Positions 1 to 14,500 of a stretch of DNA of 64,000 nt are shown in pieces (the stretch's first letter is position 1; every line of letters starts with the position of its first letter). A model generated the notes under the pieces. That model ran no database searches. It had not been told where the DNA came from and saw only the letters and a list, made by a program, of their open reading frames with translations. The DNA is from Sclerurus mexicanus (taxonomy: Eukaryota; Chordata; Aves; Passeriformes; Furnariidae). Location of the stretch: positions 352,010-416,009 of the forward strand of contig VWZF01003009.1 of assembly GCA_013396755.1 (NCBI GenBank), in the 5' to 3' direction. Made by a program: the position numbers and the translations under genes.

Positions 1-3000
1 ACTCTCTGCAAAATCAGGTACTTGACCTGAACCTCTGCCCATGAAAGTCTTCCCAGCATCACCAGCTTCCTGCACAGACAGACCTGGCTGGGACATCACG
101 TGTAGCAGCTGGAGCTGAAAGAGCCATTGATTTCATCTGCACTGAAAAGGACTCCATGCTCCACTTGATTTTAGTGCTGCTTTTGTGCAGGAATCTTTCA
201 GCCTTGATATCCATTATCTCCACACACAAAAACGTAACTTGTAGCCTTGAATTACAGACACTGATAGTCCAGTTTTAGGACATTACATTTTTGGATCAAG
301 GTAGCAGCTTCCTGTGAAGCAGGTACAGATATGAATCCACCATATACATCCGAGACATTTCACTATTGCTCCAGTTCAGCAACTGGATATTGAGGTATGG
401 GGCAGGGCCCTCGGGGGTTTGCTTTGTCTTCAGCACATTGAATTTCATTGAGGTACTGATACCCAAAAATAAACCAGCAAAATTCCTGACCAGAAAGGAC
501 AAGGGTCACAACTTGCAGTCTTGACACATGTGCAAAGCCTGCAAACCCTATAATCCAAGCCACACAGTAAAGGCAGGAAAACAGGAAGGTTTGGGGGCTC
601 AGTGGCTTTGCCACAGAAATCCCAAGTGTTTCCATGTGCGCTCTTGGCTCAGGTGCAGCTCCTGTAAACTGGGAACAGCAGCGCTGCTGGGTTTGTGAGA
701 TGCTGTAATCATTGAAAGATAATCTGAACATGGGAAAGTCCTAATTCAAGATTCAGAAAGCACCAAAGCCTTTTTACCAAACCCAAATGTGAGAGGAGGG
801 AGAAGTTATAATAAGAGAAAACCTGCAGAATCTTCACAAACTTTCTAAGAAAACAGACACAGAATTTTTCCTGTATGAAACCACAGCTCCAGCAGGAAAT
901 AATTGGGGTCAAACTATTGAAGTCAATGAGTGTCATCCCACAGACAACAAGGAGCTTTGGGTCAGGCTATTAAGGAGGAAGCTTGTGAGCACATGAGTAT
1001 CCCATGAGAAAATGTGCTTCTCACTGTAAAACACCCCTTACATACAGCTCTGCTGACTTCAGAATTAAAAATAAGATTTATTTTTTTTTTAAAGGATATT
1101 TGCCTTTCCACTGTAGCAGGAATTCATTGTGAGGGAGGCTGAAAAATTCCCCCATCAGGGTGCCTGAACTTTTTCTGGAGATCACACAGGCAAACAAAAT
1201 CAACAAAACCCAATTTCTTACACAGAAAACCTATTCCAAATATTTAAACATTGTTATAAAGCAAGTTTGGAAAACAACAGTCATGACAGGTTGGTGATAC
1301 TAAAATTACTGTTTAATGAAGAGGAAAAGCAGGGCTGGAATAGCACCTATTTTTGTCTAAGAGCTCCCTCTAGCTCATCAAAAAGTGTTCAGTACCACAG
1401 AAGTGTTTCTTGCACCACAGAGCAACACTGCACATATGCAAGTTGGACTTCAGAGAAAAATATTGCAGTAGAGAGTATATGCAGTATGAAAATTCACTTC
1501 TCATCACTCCACAGGTTTGGGACCAGCAATAAATATGAAGAAATAAAACATTACGTTCAGCTTCCTCAGATGGCACTTTAGAGGTTATTTCCTTAATGTT
1601 AAATCCAAACTGGCTTAAAAGAATTTGTCCCACTTCTTGTACCTCTCTCAGCATCTTACAAAAAAAAAGAAAAAATCACAGCTCTCTATATTTTTATTTC
1701 AGTCTAACACAGCTGATGCTTGTTCTGCAGGTTCAGCAGGAGATGGCTAAGCAGAAATTGCTCAATTTCCTCTGAAACGTGGCCATTTCAGGCAGGTGAG
1801 GCAGGTCCTCTTGAAATGCACCTGGCAGCACTCCCCAGGGATGGTTCCCATTTTTGGCAAGCAAGTGTTGAGATTCAGCATTTCCCCATTAACCAACAGA
1901 TGGGAAACAGATTAATTGTGATACACAGTTACTCACTGGCCAGGAGAAAGGGACAAGCACTCCTCCAGGAAAAAGGGCTCCTGGGAACCTAATGAGGGCA
2001 GTGCAGGCAGCAGAGAAGAACTCAGACCACATTTTCCCAAACAATCTGCAAGATCCCCTTGGATGTTGAATCCTCCTACCCCATCACCTCTCCTAAACTG
2101 TGCTCTTCTGCAGATGACAAAATTAGAAAATGAGGACCAAGCATCCTTCCCAGATCCAGTTTAAATCACTACTGAGCATTATATTCTGTATTTGATCTCC
2201 ACTGGGACAGTGAGTGCTGGACAGTGACAGGTGGAATCATTACTGAGAGTTGGGAATCCTGCTCAGAGTGATGAGAGACACGTTTTGACTGTATAAAGGG
2301 CATATAAAATCAGGAACATCTGTCCATCAGATTCCCAATTATCGGCATTGCCTGAAAGCTCTGCCCTGCTGATTCCCACTCATTTCTGAAATGGAAAAAG
2401 CAAACCAGCTCCAGGCCCTTGGGCTGCCTCCACACTTCCATCAAGTTCCCCAGTTAAATTTCAGCAAAGTGCACTGAGGTGTATGACAGCTTTTTTTACC
2501 ACCTCCAAAATCCTTGAAAAAGCAACCCTGTTAATACCTGGACATTTCACTATTCGGAGAACTATTACTAACACATCCTTTCAAAATAAACTGTTACAGC
2601 ATGGAGGGGTTCCTAATTCAGCTCAGGGAGAGCTGTAAGAGAATTAAGCACTATGATACATTAAATAGAAATGACCTTGAAAAAAAAATAGTTGGCAATA
2701 TACCAGAAGCATTTTACTTATGCAAAAAACAGAGTAATGAAGAAAATTGCTGCCCAGGATCTATGACTTTGCACCTTGCAGGCTGACCAATGTGCAGTTC
2801 CATTTGCTTATACAAATGTTAGCTAAGGAGTAAAAGATTTACATTGGTTAAAACTTCATGAAAGGAACCGGCCAAAAGCTTGAAATTTTTTTAAATTATC
2901 AAGTGTAATGTAAGGATCTTAACACTACAGTAAGGATTTAAAGCCAATCAGAAAGCAGAAGCCAACAGGCTAATGAAGACTGTTCCTGATGGTAGTGATG

Positions 3001-6000
3001 GATGTCAGTTGGGAAATATTTCACACAAACTTTTTTCATCAAAATTAAGAAAACCAAATGTGTTCACATTCTTATCCAAGTTAAGCACAACAACAAGTAA
3101 ATCAGCTTTTAAAAAGCATTTGAACTTTTAGCAACTTCCCTAGGGAAAATTACAGAGCAATAAAAATAGTTTCCCTACGGATCACATGGCATAAATCAGT
3201 GTGTTCTCCTCCACTTTATGAACCTGCACAGCAACTCAGGTCCTCACTTAGGACTCTAGAACTACTGCAGTGATCAGCAGGACATGATGGAATGCTATAA
3301 TAAACCTTACAGCCTCTAAAAGAAGACAGATACAGAATTGGACCCAGCAGGCACAAATACCTGTGCAGCAAAGACACGCAGAGAAAACAGCATCAGGTTC
3401 CCATAGGTTTCATGCTAAATGTCAGTACCACCCTTCTCCCCATCCCTCTGTGCCCCACCACCCCTTGTGTTCAAAAGTCAACACAGTCCAGATTAACGCA
3501 GCCATTTGTGTGAATTAACACTATCTTTGACTCCCTAAGAAAGCTCTTACAGTTATGTCTGATGTATTATAACGGTTTGACTAAAAGAATTGCACTGTTC
3601 TCCCAAGCAAGAGGATAAATTAAAACACCTTCCCCAGAATGGTGAGGGACGGGAGATCCCGTTTGCAGCCACTGTTGTTGCTCTTCTATTTCTAGGCTGG
3701 ATAAAACAACAGTTGCTTGATCCTAGCTGCTACCTTCTCCCCACTGCACGCTTTCCACAGGTGACTGCTTCCCAAACATCCCAGACCTTGCTGCCAGAAC
3801 ATCTATTGTCAAGATCCTTCCAAGCCAAGGAGGTAAAAGATAATTACCTCTGGGTGCAGGCTGGTGTGTCACAAACTGCTCTAAAGCTGCCAACAAATGA
3901 ACAAACAAATTAACGTTATTCAGGAAAATTCACCTATGAAACACTGGTCTGCTACAACTACCAGCGACCCACAGCCATTGTACGCTTGCAAAAGACACCA
4001 TTACAGCAACAGGAAATCCACGTGATGGATTTGCAGATGTAGATCATGTTGTCCAGAAAAGCATCAATACAGACCACAAGGACCAGCATTTGAGCTGCTT
4101 GTGTTGCTTCTGTCAGTGACTCAGGAAGAGCGAGCGTAGGCTGAGCTGCTGCACTTTCCCTGGTGCGTTCATCGGGGAAGATTTTCTTGCAAAGACCCTA
4201 AATGCCCCCTATGATGTGTTCAGCACTCCCGATCAATGCAGCTGGAAGACCTGTTTTACTGTAACACCCTACACCCTCAGGAAGGCCAGTATTACCATGA
4301 CATTGTGTGCGCAGTCCAGCAAATGTCTGTAAACAATTTAATTAGAAGCCTATTCTCACAGCAACGTGTTTGTACAATGGCAGCCCAGAGTAAGAGAATA
4401 TTAACAACCCTGTGTGTAAGCAGGGAAAATGCTCCAGTCTGGGACTGAAGAGGAACCTTCAATATTCCAACAACAACCAACCCTTTGTATGTTCTACAGC
4501 AAGTCATTTACTGCCCTCTGCCTCTGTCCCTCCACCTGTGAAAAGGCCATCAAAATATTTAGTCACTTTGTGCAGTTTTTGACTAGCAAAAAAACCCCAC
4601 ATTTAAGTGGACGGTGTCATTCCTGTGACATGGAACATGTCCTTTGTTACGAGCCTGCCCTTTTTAACCACACAATTCATTATGTGGCTTGAAGAGCAGG
4701 TATAATGGTACAAATAATCAAGGTAACAGCACGTGGCTATTCTGTTTCTTCTGAGTCATTCTTAACTTACCTTCCCCAGTCTGATGTCAATGGCAGTTGC
4801 TGTCGCTCACAACAGAACTTGAGGGGACCAGACAGGTTATGAGAACCAAACCTGGCTCAAACAACAGGACACTTGGCAGCAATTTTCAGTGCAAATAGCT
4901 GGATACTGTGCAGTCGAATAGCTTGAATGATAGATGGCCACTGTATACTAAGAACCATCACATGGCACCTGAGAGCAGGGAATGGAAGCACTGCATTCAG
5001 TTTTATAGCACCAATGAAAACATGACCAAGCTACAGTTGTCCAAATGTCCTGAACAGCAAGGGCTAAGCTGACCACAGGGATGCCTCAGACTGGCTAAAA
5101 GTGATTTTTTGAACTGTTGGCCAATGAATTTGGCACTAATGAGTTATATGTTTTAAATTTTTCTGAAGAGAATACTTGGGACTTCCAAGTTCTTTACTTC
5201 TGCTTGTGCTACACCAACAGTGAACAGATAGCACAGGGCCCTGGGCAACACCAGAGAAACCACGACACAGCTCTTCTACTGAGACCTTCAGCACCACATC
5301 ACCTTTGTGGAAGAATACCAAGCTGGGTATTGTCATTCAAATATTTGTCACATTCCTCATCAATATCATAGGCAGCCAGAGATGTCAAAACAAACAGGGC
5401 AGCTATTTAAAAGGCTGCAAGCAGCAAAGCCATGGTGTGACTGCCTTAGGTCTACTAATTCCCATCGAGATTAAAATAAAAACAGAAGATCAGGCTCAAG
5501 ATTAACAGTACCCCTTTGAACCTATGGCATCTTCCACCTTAGTGTCCATTTAGCAAACAAATACTGATAGAACAGCCCCACTGGTGAGCTGGCTGCCCTC
5601 CTCCCCCTTATGGGGAGGCTCAGGCTTTTAGTCCCCATCTTTTCTCCTGTGCACATGTTTAAACTCTTAATATATTGCTCTCCTCTTCCTCTTCTGTCTG
5701 CTTTTTCTTAGAAGCTCTAGTTCTTCATTTGGAATAGGTTAAAGCAATCACAACTGATACAAAATGAATTCACAAAGCTATTTAGGAGTTTGCTCTTTGC
5801 TTTCAGTGGCAACAAGTATAGCCCCAGGAACAGGAATTACAGTCACTGATGAACTAACAGCTGCCTTTAAGATAAGAAGAATGAATCCTGGAATATGAAC
5901 TCCCTATTGCTGAACTACAAAGCTATAATAAATGCCTTGTTTGATGTCCCTAGCACTTGGTAAATCACAATATAGCAAGTCATTGAATCACTGTTTGTCA

Positions 6001-9000
6001 GAAGAAAGAGGTGCTGATAACTCAGTGAAGATAAGAAGCAAAATAACATTAAAAGCAGAATTATGAAACACAAATATGGAAGGACCCAAGCATAGCTACA
6101 GTCCAGGGGTAAAATGATTTCAAAGATGTCAAAAGAAGATCTTTAAACATAAGCAGTACTGTCAACAAACAACAGCAATGTGAAATGAACCTCCTCAGCT
6201 CTGACACTGCACATCAACCCAGCGCCTTTGAAAAGATGGAATATTCGGACTCACAAATTACGTCAGGCAGCTAAAATACAGCATCTCGAAGTACAACTGA
6301 ACAATGAAGAAAGGACGCACGGAAAGAATAAACACTCTCAGTTTACGTGATCGTGATGGTTACACTCAATTTAGTGGTACTATCAGCTTGGTAATTGGTA
6401 AATGGATGTCTGAATCAACTGAAAATCAGGGCAACATGAAAACATCACCAGAAATTTCATTAGGAAATGCAGGCTCTTTCCCTGCTTCTAGGAGTAAACA
6501 GCTTTTCTCAGCCTTTCAGAGATTTTAGTCTTAACTTGATCCTCTCAAGACCCAGAAAAAGCCTTATGTTTCTGAAGAAGGGTTAGCAAATATCTGTCCT
6601 TGTCAGAGACTACATATACCACCAAAAAATATGTGACACAGATTTGAGCTTCTGGGAAGAAAACTCTTCTCTTCCAGGTTCAGCTGCATATCTTGATCTA
6701 ACTGCATGGAAAGAAACAGGCAGTGCCACAGTCATTCCTCTGACTTATTCCAGACCTTGTGAACTGCTCTGACAGGCACAACCTTCTCTCCTTGAATTAC
6801 AAAGGGAGCCAAAACTGATGAGCTCAGGTTTAGGTATCCAAGAATCATATAGTGGAACAGATGAATTTGTGAATTCTGTTCTAAAAAGCAAAACAACATC
6901 TCAGGATTATAAGCCCATTTCCTCAGCACACAACAGCAGGTTAGCTCAATATCCAGGCTGCCGTATGTTTGCCTTCCTAGTCAGCACTCACCATTCCCAT
7001 TACGGTATCAGAGATCATCTGGGTTGAAGAAAATTAGTATCTGTTGTTAATCATTGCAGTGAAGGTCTGGTAGTGTGCTGAGTGCACCTCTGGCAGTACA
7101 AACTACTGTCAAAATACTAGGTTTACTGGAGCTTTGCTCTCAAAACCAGAACAGCACTTTGACCAAACTTTCCAGATTTTTCAAATTAAATGAAAACTTA
7201 TAGAAAAAGAAGGCTTAAAAACAATAGTTAGAAATCCTGGAAAACACTTTCTTGTAGTCCAAAAGGAAAGGAAAACCCCAACCAGAGGCAATCACAGCAA
7301 AAGTACAGCTTAACCATCATATGATTTATAATACTTCTATTAGCATCATTTGGAAAAGAATAATTTCAGTTTGGGGACTGAAATACTTATTTTCCTCATA
7401 CAAAAATTTAATTAATTCCTCATACTCCTGTCATGAAAAAGTACTCAATCAAAACTGATTTTTTGGACTAACCTAATCTGGCTGAGAAAATACCAAGCAG
7501 CCCACCATGAATCCTCCCTAAGTCTTGTTCACTAAACTGATACCATTTTGGGACAGCCAAAGCGAATGAGGTTCTGCCCAAAGACTTTACCTTTTCCTGA
7601 TATAACTGATCCCAGTTCAACGCCCAGTTGTGCCAGTCCAGAAACCATCCTCTTAGTTGATGCTGCTTGGATACTTTATTGGGAATTTCAGAAGAGCCCA
7701 GAATGGGATGAATGCAAAAGAGATTATTTTCACTTATTTTAAACTTTACTCATTTAAAGAAAGGCAGTTTTTACTTTGATGTCCACACTGTACGAGTGCT
7801 ATTGCCTGTTATGTTCATTCTCCAGCTCATGACTGACTTATTACATTTTGCCTGATCATAAAACACAGCAACCAAACTACTTACAATGCTATTTTTTTCC
7901 ACTCCAGGCAGCAAAAGGGCATTAACACTTAATTTAAGGGGTCTGGTTCAAGTGTTAGCTATCTCTAGAAGCGACAGAACTATTCCTCTGAAGGCAGCAG
8001 AAAGCAAAACACGGTCCTGAACAAGGCAACCTGTGAGCACCAACCCTCTGGACAAGGTTGGAAGGTGCCCGAATGGTCCTGCCGTGCTGCTGATCTGCTT
8101 GGTGATTTCTGGTGGTGGCTGGAGCAGACAAAAAGTAGCTGCAAAGAGGCAGATTCTCTTCCACGTAATTTATTATTCAAGCATAAAAGTTTAATGCACC
8201 TGTTTGAACAATTAAAGTGAGCTCTGAGCAGTTTGCTTCTGAAGACACAATGGCTTAGAAACCACTAAGTGCTACAGCCAGGACCCCAACATGCACTTAA
8301 TCATAAGTTGCTTGTTGCCCTGTACACACCCAGAAGCAAGAAATAGCCTTACTGTAATAATAGACACCATTAAAGAAAGATTATAAGAAAATTAGGAAGC
8401 TCACAAAAAACTCACTGGGCTTCTGGGACAAATCTGCTTACAGTTGGAAGCCTAATATGTTTAAGGGTGGCTGATCCTTAATACAATTTTTATAAGATTT
8501 TCGCAGTCCTGCTATAAAAGCCTGTGGCACAAATCACAATTGCAACAAGCAGACTTTCCCTAGGGAAAGACCTGAGTTGGCTTTGGTGCAGTTTACTTAG
8601 TGTAGTGTTTCAGATATTTATAGCTGTGCAGTCCAACTGATGATAGCACTGAGCTGTTGCCCAGTTACATTTAGCCCCAGGAGAGGAAAGGGGAATTAAT
8701 TTCAGCATTACCTTCAGTTATTAAGACTTTGTAATACTCCTGACCCAGGGTCTAACACATTTGGATAGATTTAAATTGCTATTCTGTGAGAGATTTGCTT
8801 TCTTTTGCTTTTATTATGAGCATACAGCCTAAGCTCTGAAAAAGAAAGAAATGTGTGGCTTTGAAAAGAATGACACCACTAAACTTGTCATCTGCTGCTA
8901 TTAACAATTTATTTTTCAGTGCTGTTCTGCTGTTGTGTAAACCACAATGGCAACTGCATCTAGCAGTGTTATTTCATTCTGCTTTGCTATTTCATTAAGC

Positions 9001-11362
9001 TGGACCCATCTGAGGTTCAAAAGACTGCACTTTGCCAAATACTGAGAATTGCATTCCTTGTTCTGAAAAGTGACTATGCAAAGAAAAATATTTCTAGCAG
9101 AGTTGCCAAAAAAGTCTTCCCCTTTCCACTGAAAAGTGCCATTTTTTGTCAGAGCCAATCTTATTCACTAATTTAATCATTTAATCAAAATATCCATGCC
9201 ATGTTTCCTAGGTCTAAGACAGAAGAAAACTGGGGCAGGGTGGAACAGGGAAAATACCACACAGACACACAAAAGGACAAAGAATTTTTACTACCATTTC
9301 AAAGCAGTTTTTGCTTGAAGACAGAAGAGCTTTAATGTTCATGCCATGCACATAGCAGGCTGGCTCCAGCTGCCAGGCCTTATTTGTGGCAATACTCCAG
9401 AACAAATTGTTCGATTGATGGTTCTGTAAAGCCATGTAAAAGTCAAGCAAGATGGTTCTTCCTTCTCACATGTTCCCATCAGGAGGAAAGATTCTCAAAG
9501 ACAAATTAGATGCTAGATACACCTCTGTAATGAGAGCTTTACTGAAGTTACGTGATGGCAATTCATGCAATGAAATGAAAAGACTGAGGAAAAAACCCTG
9601 TTAACCATGAAAAACTGCAGAAGCTACAAAAAGAGTATAAGCTGACCTGTACTGTTACATATGTACAACTTATACATTTAAATCTTATTCTGACATTAAG
9701 AACTGTAACACTACCTTAAAAATTATTGTATTTTTTCAAAACAAACTGGGAAGTCTTTATTCATCATTGTTATCTGACAGCCAAAGGTTCACGTTTCTTT
9801 GGCAACTACAGTAAAAGCATTTCTCCTAAAACATAAATCAGATTCACATAAAAAACAGCATGACAAAGATCTGGAGTCTTAAGAAAATAAAATATCCTGT
9901 TTGAAATATTTAACATCATTCTGCTACTGCAAATACACAGGTTCAATTTATGCTGATAAATTAAACAGTGCCAAGGAATGTTCCCAGGTGCTGCAGTGCC
10001 ATCAACTACACTGTTAAACTGTAATCATGATCCACAGCAGCATTCTGGCCATGGCCAGCTGTCACAGAGCCAACTAATGGCACAGCACAGCTCAGGAATT
10101 AACACAGTGCAGAGACCTGCCCATAAAGCAGCCCAAATGTGGTCACTTTATTGGCACAGTCAGGGGAGTTCAGGAAGAACAGGCTGTCTCATGCAAGGGG
10201 GTCTCAGTGCCAAAGAAGGGCTTTGAGCACATTTAGTTTAGAAGCATTGCTATAACCACTCAGAACTGACATGGGAAACAAGATGTTTCAAAATTAATAC
10301 AAGGTTTGATACAACCCTTCAAGAGAGTCATCCAAGTTCACAGCAAGTTAAATGGCATTTAGTATACAAGTTGTAATTTGGCAGAAAGAAGCCCAAGCTT
10401 CCCAACCTACAGTTCAACACTACTTTGCTACTTCAAAGACAATCCTTAGTCACATTCTCATCCATTTCAAATAGCATCAGCATTGGTTTACCTTCATTGC
10501 AAGTTAACAAGTGCAGTTCTTCAGAGAAGCGTTGATTGCAGAAGTTCTTGGGAGTAAATAATTTCTTGATATACAGAAATAAAATGTTTAAATCCTACTA
10601 CTTGTGTGCCATATAACAATATATCATGAAAGCTTCCATCTTTATTCCATGGCAATGGAGAATCCAGAGCACCCTGGTGAGGTGTGAAGGAAGAGTGAAA
10701 AAGAGGAGCGAGTTCACCGGTGCAGGGCTGTCTGCTGAAGCTTGTCTGCTTTCACTTCCTTAATACTTCAATTTCAAGGCTCTTTGCTCAAGACCTGAGC
10801 TACCCTGACTAGTCACTGCATGATAAACTTAAGGTAAGGGAAGGAAACAAGCATAATATAACACCAAAACGTTCCACTGGACAGTATCCTTTAACAGCAT
10901 TTCCCATGAGAGGTCACTAGCTCCTTAACACCAGTGAATTGCAAACAGCATATCCATGAACTGCACGTTACGGGAAAACAGTCTGTAATCCCTCTATTAA
11001 TCCTTGGCATCAGGGCACACACAGTGTAATTACAGACTGCAGCAGAATAATTTGAAAACTTTATTCCACGGGGCCATAATTATATCCAAGCTGTAATCCT
11101 TTAATTGCCAATATCATCTAATGCATTATAGACATACCACACGAGTAGATGAGCAAACATGCTAAAATGTTGTGCAAGAGCCACAGCAAAAGCAAGAGCA
11201 GAGCCAGTGATGCAGGCTGTTAAACCAGGAGCACGAGTAATAAACATGAGAATACACAACCTAGAAACATCAGGATTCCTACTCTCACTCTGCATATTTT
11301 TTGCATCTGTAGTTGGTTTTCAAGAGTACCTGACTGGATGCACAAGTCAAAACTACTGAAAG
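1..11362. other. Gene-free sequence downstream of ACTR3B
   Basis: No exon, RNA gene or CR1 copy was recognised. Open frames here are short (up to 122 codons at 363-731, minus strand), unrelated to known families as far as I can tell, and lack splice or domain support. A short T/A-rich run lies near 1078-1092. Confidence 0.5.
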
Positions 11363-11550
11363 AAATCACAGAATGGCCTGGGATGGAAGGGACCTTAAAG
11401 ACCATCTCATTCCAACTCCCCTCCCACCAGACCAGGGTGCTCAGAGCTCTATTCAGCCTGGTCTTGAACACTTCCAGAGGTGGAGCAGCCACAACTTCAA
11501 TGGGCAACCTGTACCAGTGCATTCACCACCCTCACAGTAAATCTGTCATA
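11363..11550 (-). mobile_element. CR1 LINE, 5'-truncated 3' fragment
   Basis: About 190 bp match the reverse complement of the CR1 3' region. Recognisable blocks are TCACAGAATGGCCTGGGATG, GAAGGGACCTTAAAGACCAT, TCAGCCTGGTCTTGAACACT, TCCAGAGGTGGAGCAGCCAC, GGGCAACCTGT and CACCACCCTCACAGTAAA. Small open frames on both strands across it (for example 11220-11522 and 11338-11646) are frames within the repeat. Confidence 0.88.
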
Positions 11551-14500
11551 AACTGCCACTTATGTCAATCAATCACCAAGCAAAGGGAAGAAATAAATTG
11601 CTGTCAATTCTTTGGAAGGGAGTTAAGAGCACTTACACTGCAGTAGATGCTGATCCAGTCCAAAATGCATTGAAATCACAACAGACCACAAACACTAAGG
11701 ACTATTCTGGCCATCTTATTTTTATTTTTCACACTAATATTGTCAACATGTTGTTTCTTCCCTGGAAAATAAGACTCAGGGAAATTGAAAGAGTTTGCTT
11801 AAATCTTTTGCTTATCTACAGCCAAGAGCACATTCGGCATATGGGACCAAAAAGAAAAAGCTTAAAATGAAAAATATTTTGGAGCCTACCTATTGTCAGG
11901 GAGATAATGCAGTGTTGAAGAATCTCTCCTCTGATCGAAAAGTTACTTGTATTTTTAGCCAAGGATTACTACTACAATTACCTAAACTGTTCAAATGCAG
12001 AAACTTGACTTACTAGATCCAGTCTCTCACATCCTCTCCTACTGCAAGAGACTTCAGAAGTACAGGGGACCACAGAATCAGTACGTTAGAGGGAGGCATT
12101 ACCCGCCACATTAAAAAGGCTGAACTCTGTTAAGTTAGACAACTCTGGAGGGTAGCACAACACCATCACCACCATCCCTCAGATGAATCCTTTTTTTAAA
12201 TTCAAAGTGTCCCTGAAGCACTAGAGAAAGGAGGACACACACGTAGTATTTTTTAGCAGCTTGCTCAGTTGCTGATCATAAATTAAGCTTTAGTCACCTT
12301 GAGCTCAGATCAGGGGCCCTTACCACTCAGCTGTCAATCCTGTGCTACTGTGGGAGCCAAGGAGGTGCCCACCACCTCAGCAACAGTTGTGTTTTAACTA
12401 ATTCTTATTGGAACTGACCCAAAGCATGTCTCCTGCACCCAACCAGAGATTACCAGTAGCAACAGAATTACAAGCAATACAGGTTTACATTAAAAATATA
12501 TTTCTTTTTCATACCACCTGTCAGTGAACAATTTTCCCTTTGTAAAAGTGGCTGCGACTGTCATCATCACCCCACAGGGTGCTGAAAAAAAAAATAGCAC
12601 AGCAAACTGCTCAAAAATTGCTGGAGGGGAAGGCAGCCTCCCAGTTAAATCACAGTGCTCCTTTAGTGATGTGCAACACACAATAGGGCAACATTTCATT
12701 AAGAAGAGATGCACATGATTGCAAAGGCATCAGAAACTGAAGGCATCTGGTGGCGCTCATAAATACTATTTCCTGACTTTTCAAATCTTTTCAAATCCTG
12801 ACTTTTCCACATCCACTCAGTTTGATTCCTATGTAGACAAAGGGTTAAACACTTTCCCTTTACTGGTTGTTCTGTCACTTCCCTGCCATAATTAAAGTAG
12901 AAGATAAATTGAAGATGAGGGGAAAACTCCCTCATGATACTGCATATATACATTTATAACAGGAAATACTGTGTTTGTTGAGAAATGTAAAGCCTTTAAT
13001 TTTAGAACAGTCTATGGAATTGGGAAGATGTAACAGGTTCCTGGGATCAGAAGCAAAGCAGCACCAAACTTCAAACTAGGCATAAGAAACAATGACTAAT
13101 AATACAACCTTGTTACATTCACCAGCTGAACTCTGAGCACTGGAGAAGCATGAGAGGTGACAGGGAGTTTGTTTATTTACACGTACTTATGAACCACATG
13201 CCTCTCCCCAGTTTGGCACAGGCTTTTATTGCAATGTATTGGTAAAAAAATGAAAATCTCATTTAAGCCCCTAAGAGTTATGAAGCGCTTCCTCTTCTTC
13301 CCAATTTCACTAGGTGGAAAGCTGAAAATTAATCCAGATGTTCTGACTTAGCTTGATCTCTACTTCAACAAAGCTGAAGGCAGCAGGCAAGTTCTCAGGC
13401 TCCTCTGGAGCCTTTCATCTGCCCTGCAGGAGAGCGCTGCAAGACACAAATACCACTTCAACTGCACTGCTTAGAGTGGACAAAATCTCCTTCTTGAACA
13501 AAGAAACAAGTGCTGATACAGCTGAGAAAGCTGCTGCCTCCCCGAGCTCTGAGATCACAGCACGGCAGCTGTCAGACACTCACCGTGTCCCGAGGCACGT
13601 GAGAACAGCTGGGCCAGCTCACCCTTACCTTGCACGTGACAAAGCTGCACTTCACAGGACTTATTCAGAAAAGCAGGCAGAAAGCGTAGCTAATGCACAG
13701 CTAGACTAAAACTGTGAACATGCAGGCACACACCACAGAGGTTACTCATTTAAACAACATCAAGGTAAAAATCCTCAAGTCATGTGGAAGCTGAAGCAGC
13801 AGGGCAGCATTTTGCATGGGTGTAAGTGCAGTGAACTGCAGCAGCCCTCCTCCCCAACGAGTCTGCTTCAGTGTGTTCCACCTGTAGTGCCCAGAGACTA
13901 AAAACACAATGGGATTTTTTTTTTCCTCTAACTTTGAGCTTTTAAGAATTAGATGCAACACCACAGAATATTACAGTCAATTGAATGGTGAAAGCACTGG
14001 CAAAGAATGAGTCAACCGATTTGTTTTAAATGTGTATGCTGGGATAAGATGACTTGCCCTCAGAATGTAATTCTGTTACTCTCTTTGAAGCCAAAGTGGC
14101 CATGTCAGACATCTGCACCTGAGGATTTGTCACTTAAGTCACAGCAGGCACATTGGGCACTAAGGTATTGTTTAAGAGGCAGTACCTAGGAAAAGCTCAG
14201 GAAACAGCACACAGAAATGAAGTGACCTGCCTGAAATGATGCAGCACGGCCAAGACTGACACAGCAAGTGGCAGTAATAAATGGAAAATACGGAATACCA
14301 CAGGATCAAAAATGCCAAAGAGAAGCCTTTTCCACTGAGTTTGGATCAGGCCCTGAGTGTTCACAGGGGAACTGTCAGGTGTGAAGTAGAAAGAACAAAA
14401 GTGGCCACAAAAGCAAGACATGAATACATACATACCCTTCTGCCTCCTTCTTCCATCACGCATGTTTAACTTGCAGAAACGAAACCTAGGTTTTTGAAAA

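Noticed and set aside
11338..11646. 102-codon plus-strand and 100-codon minus-strand frames
   Set aside because: Both are frames through a CR1 3' fragment.
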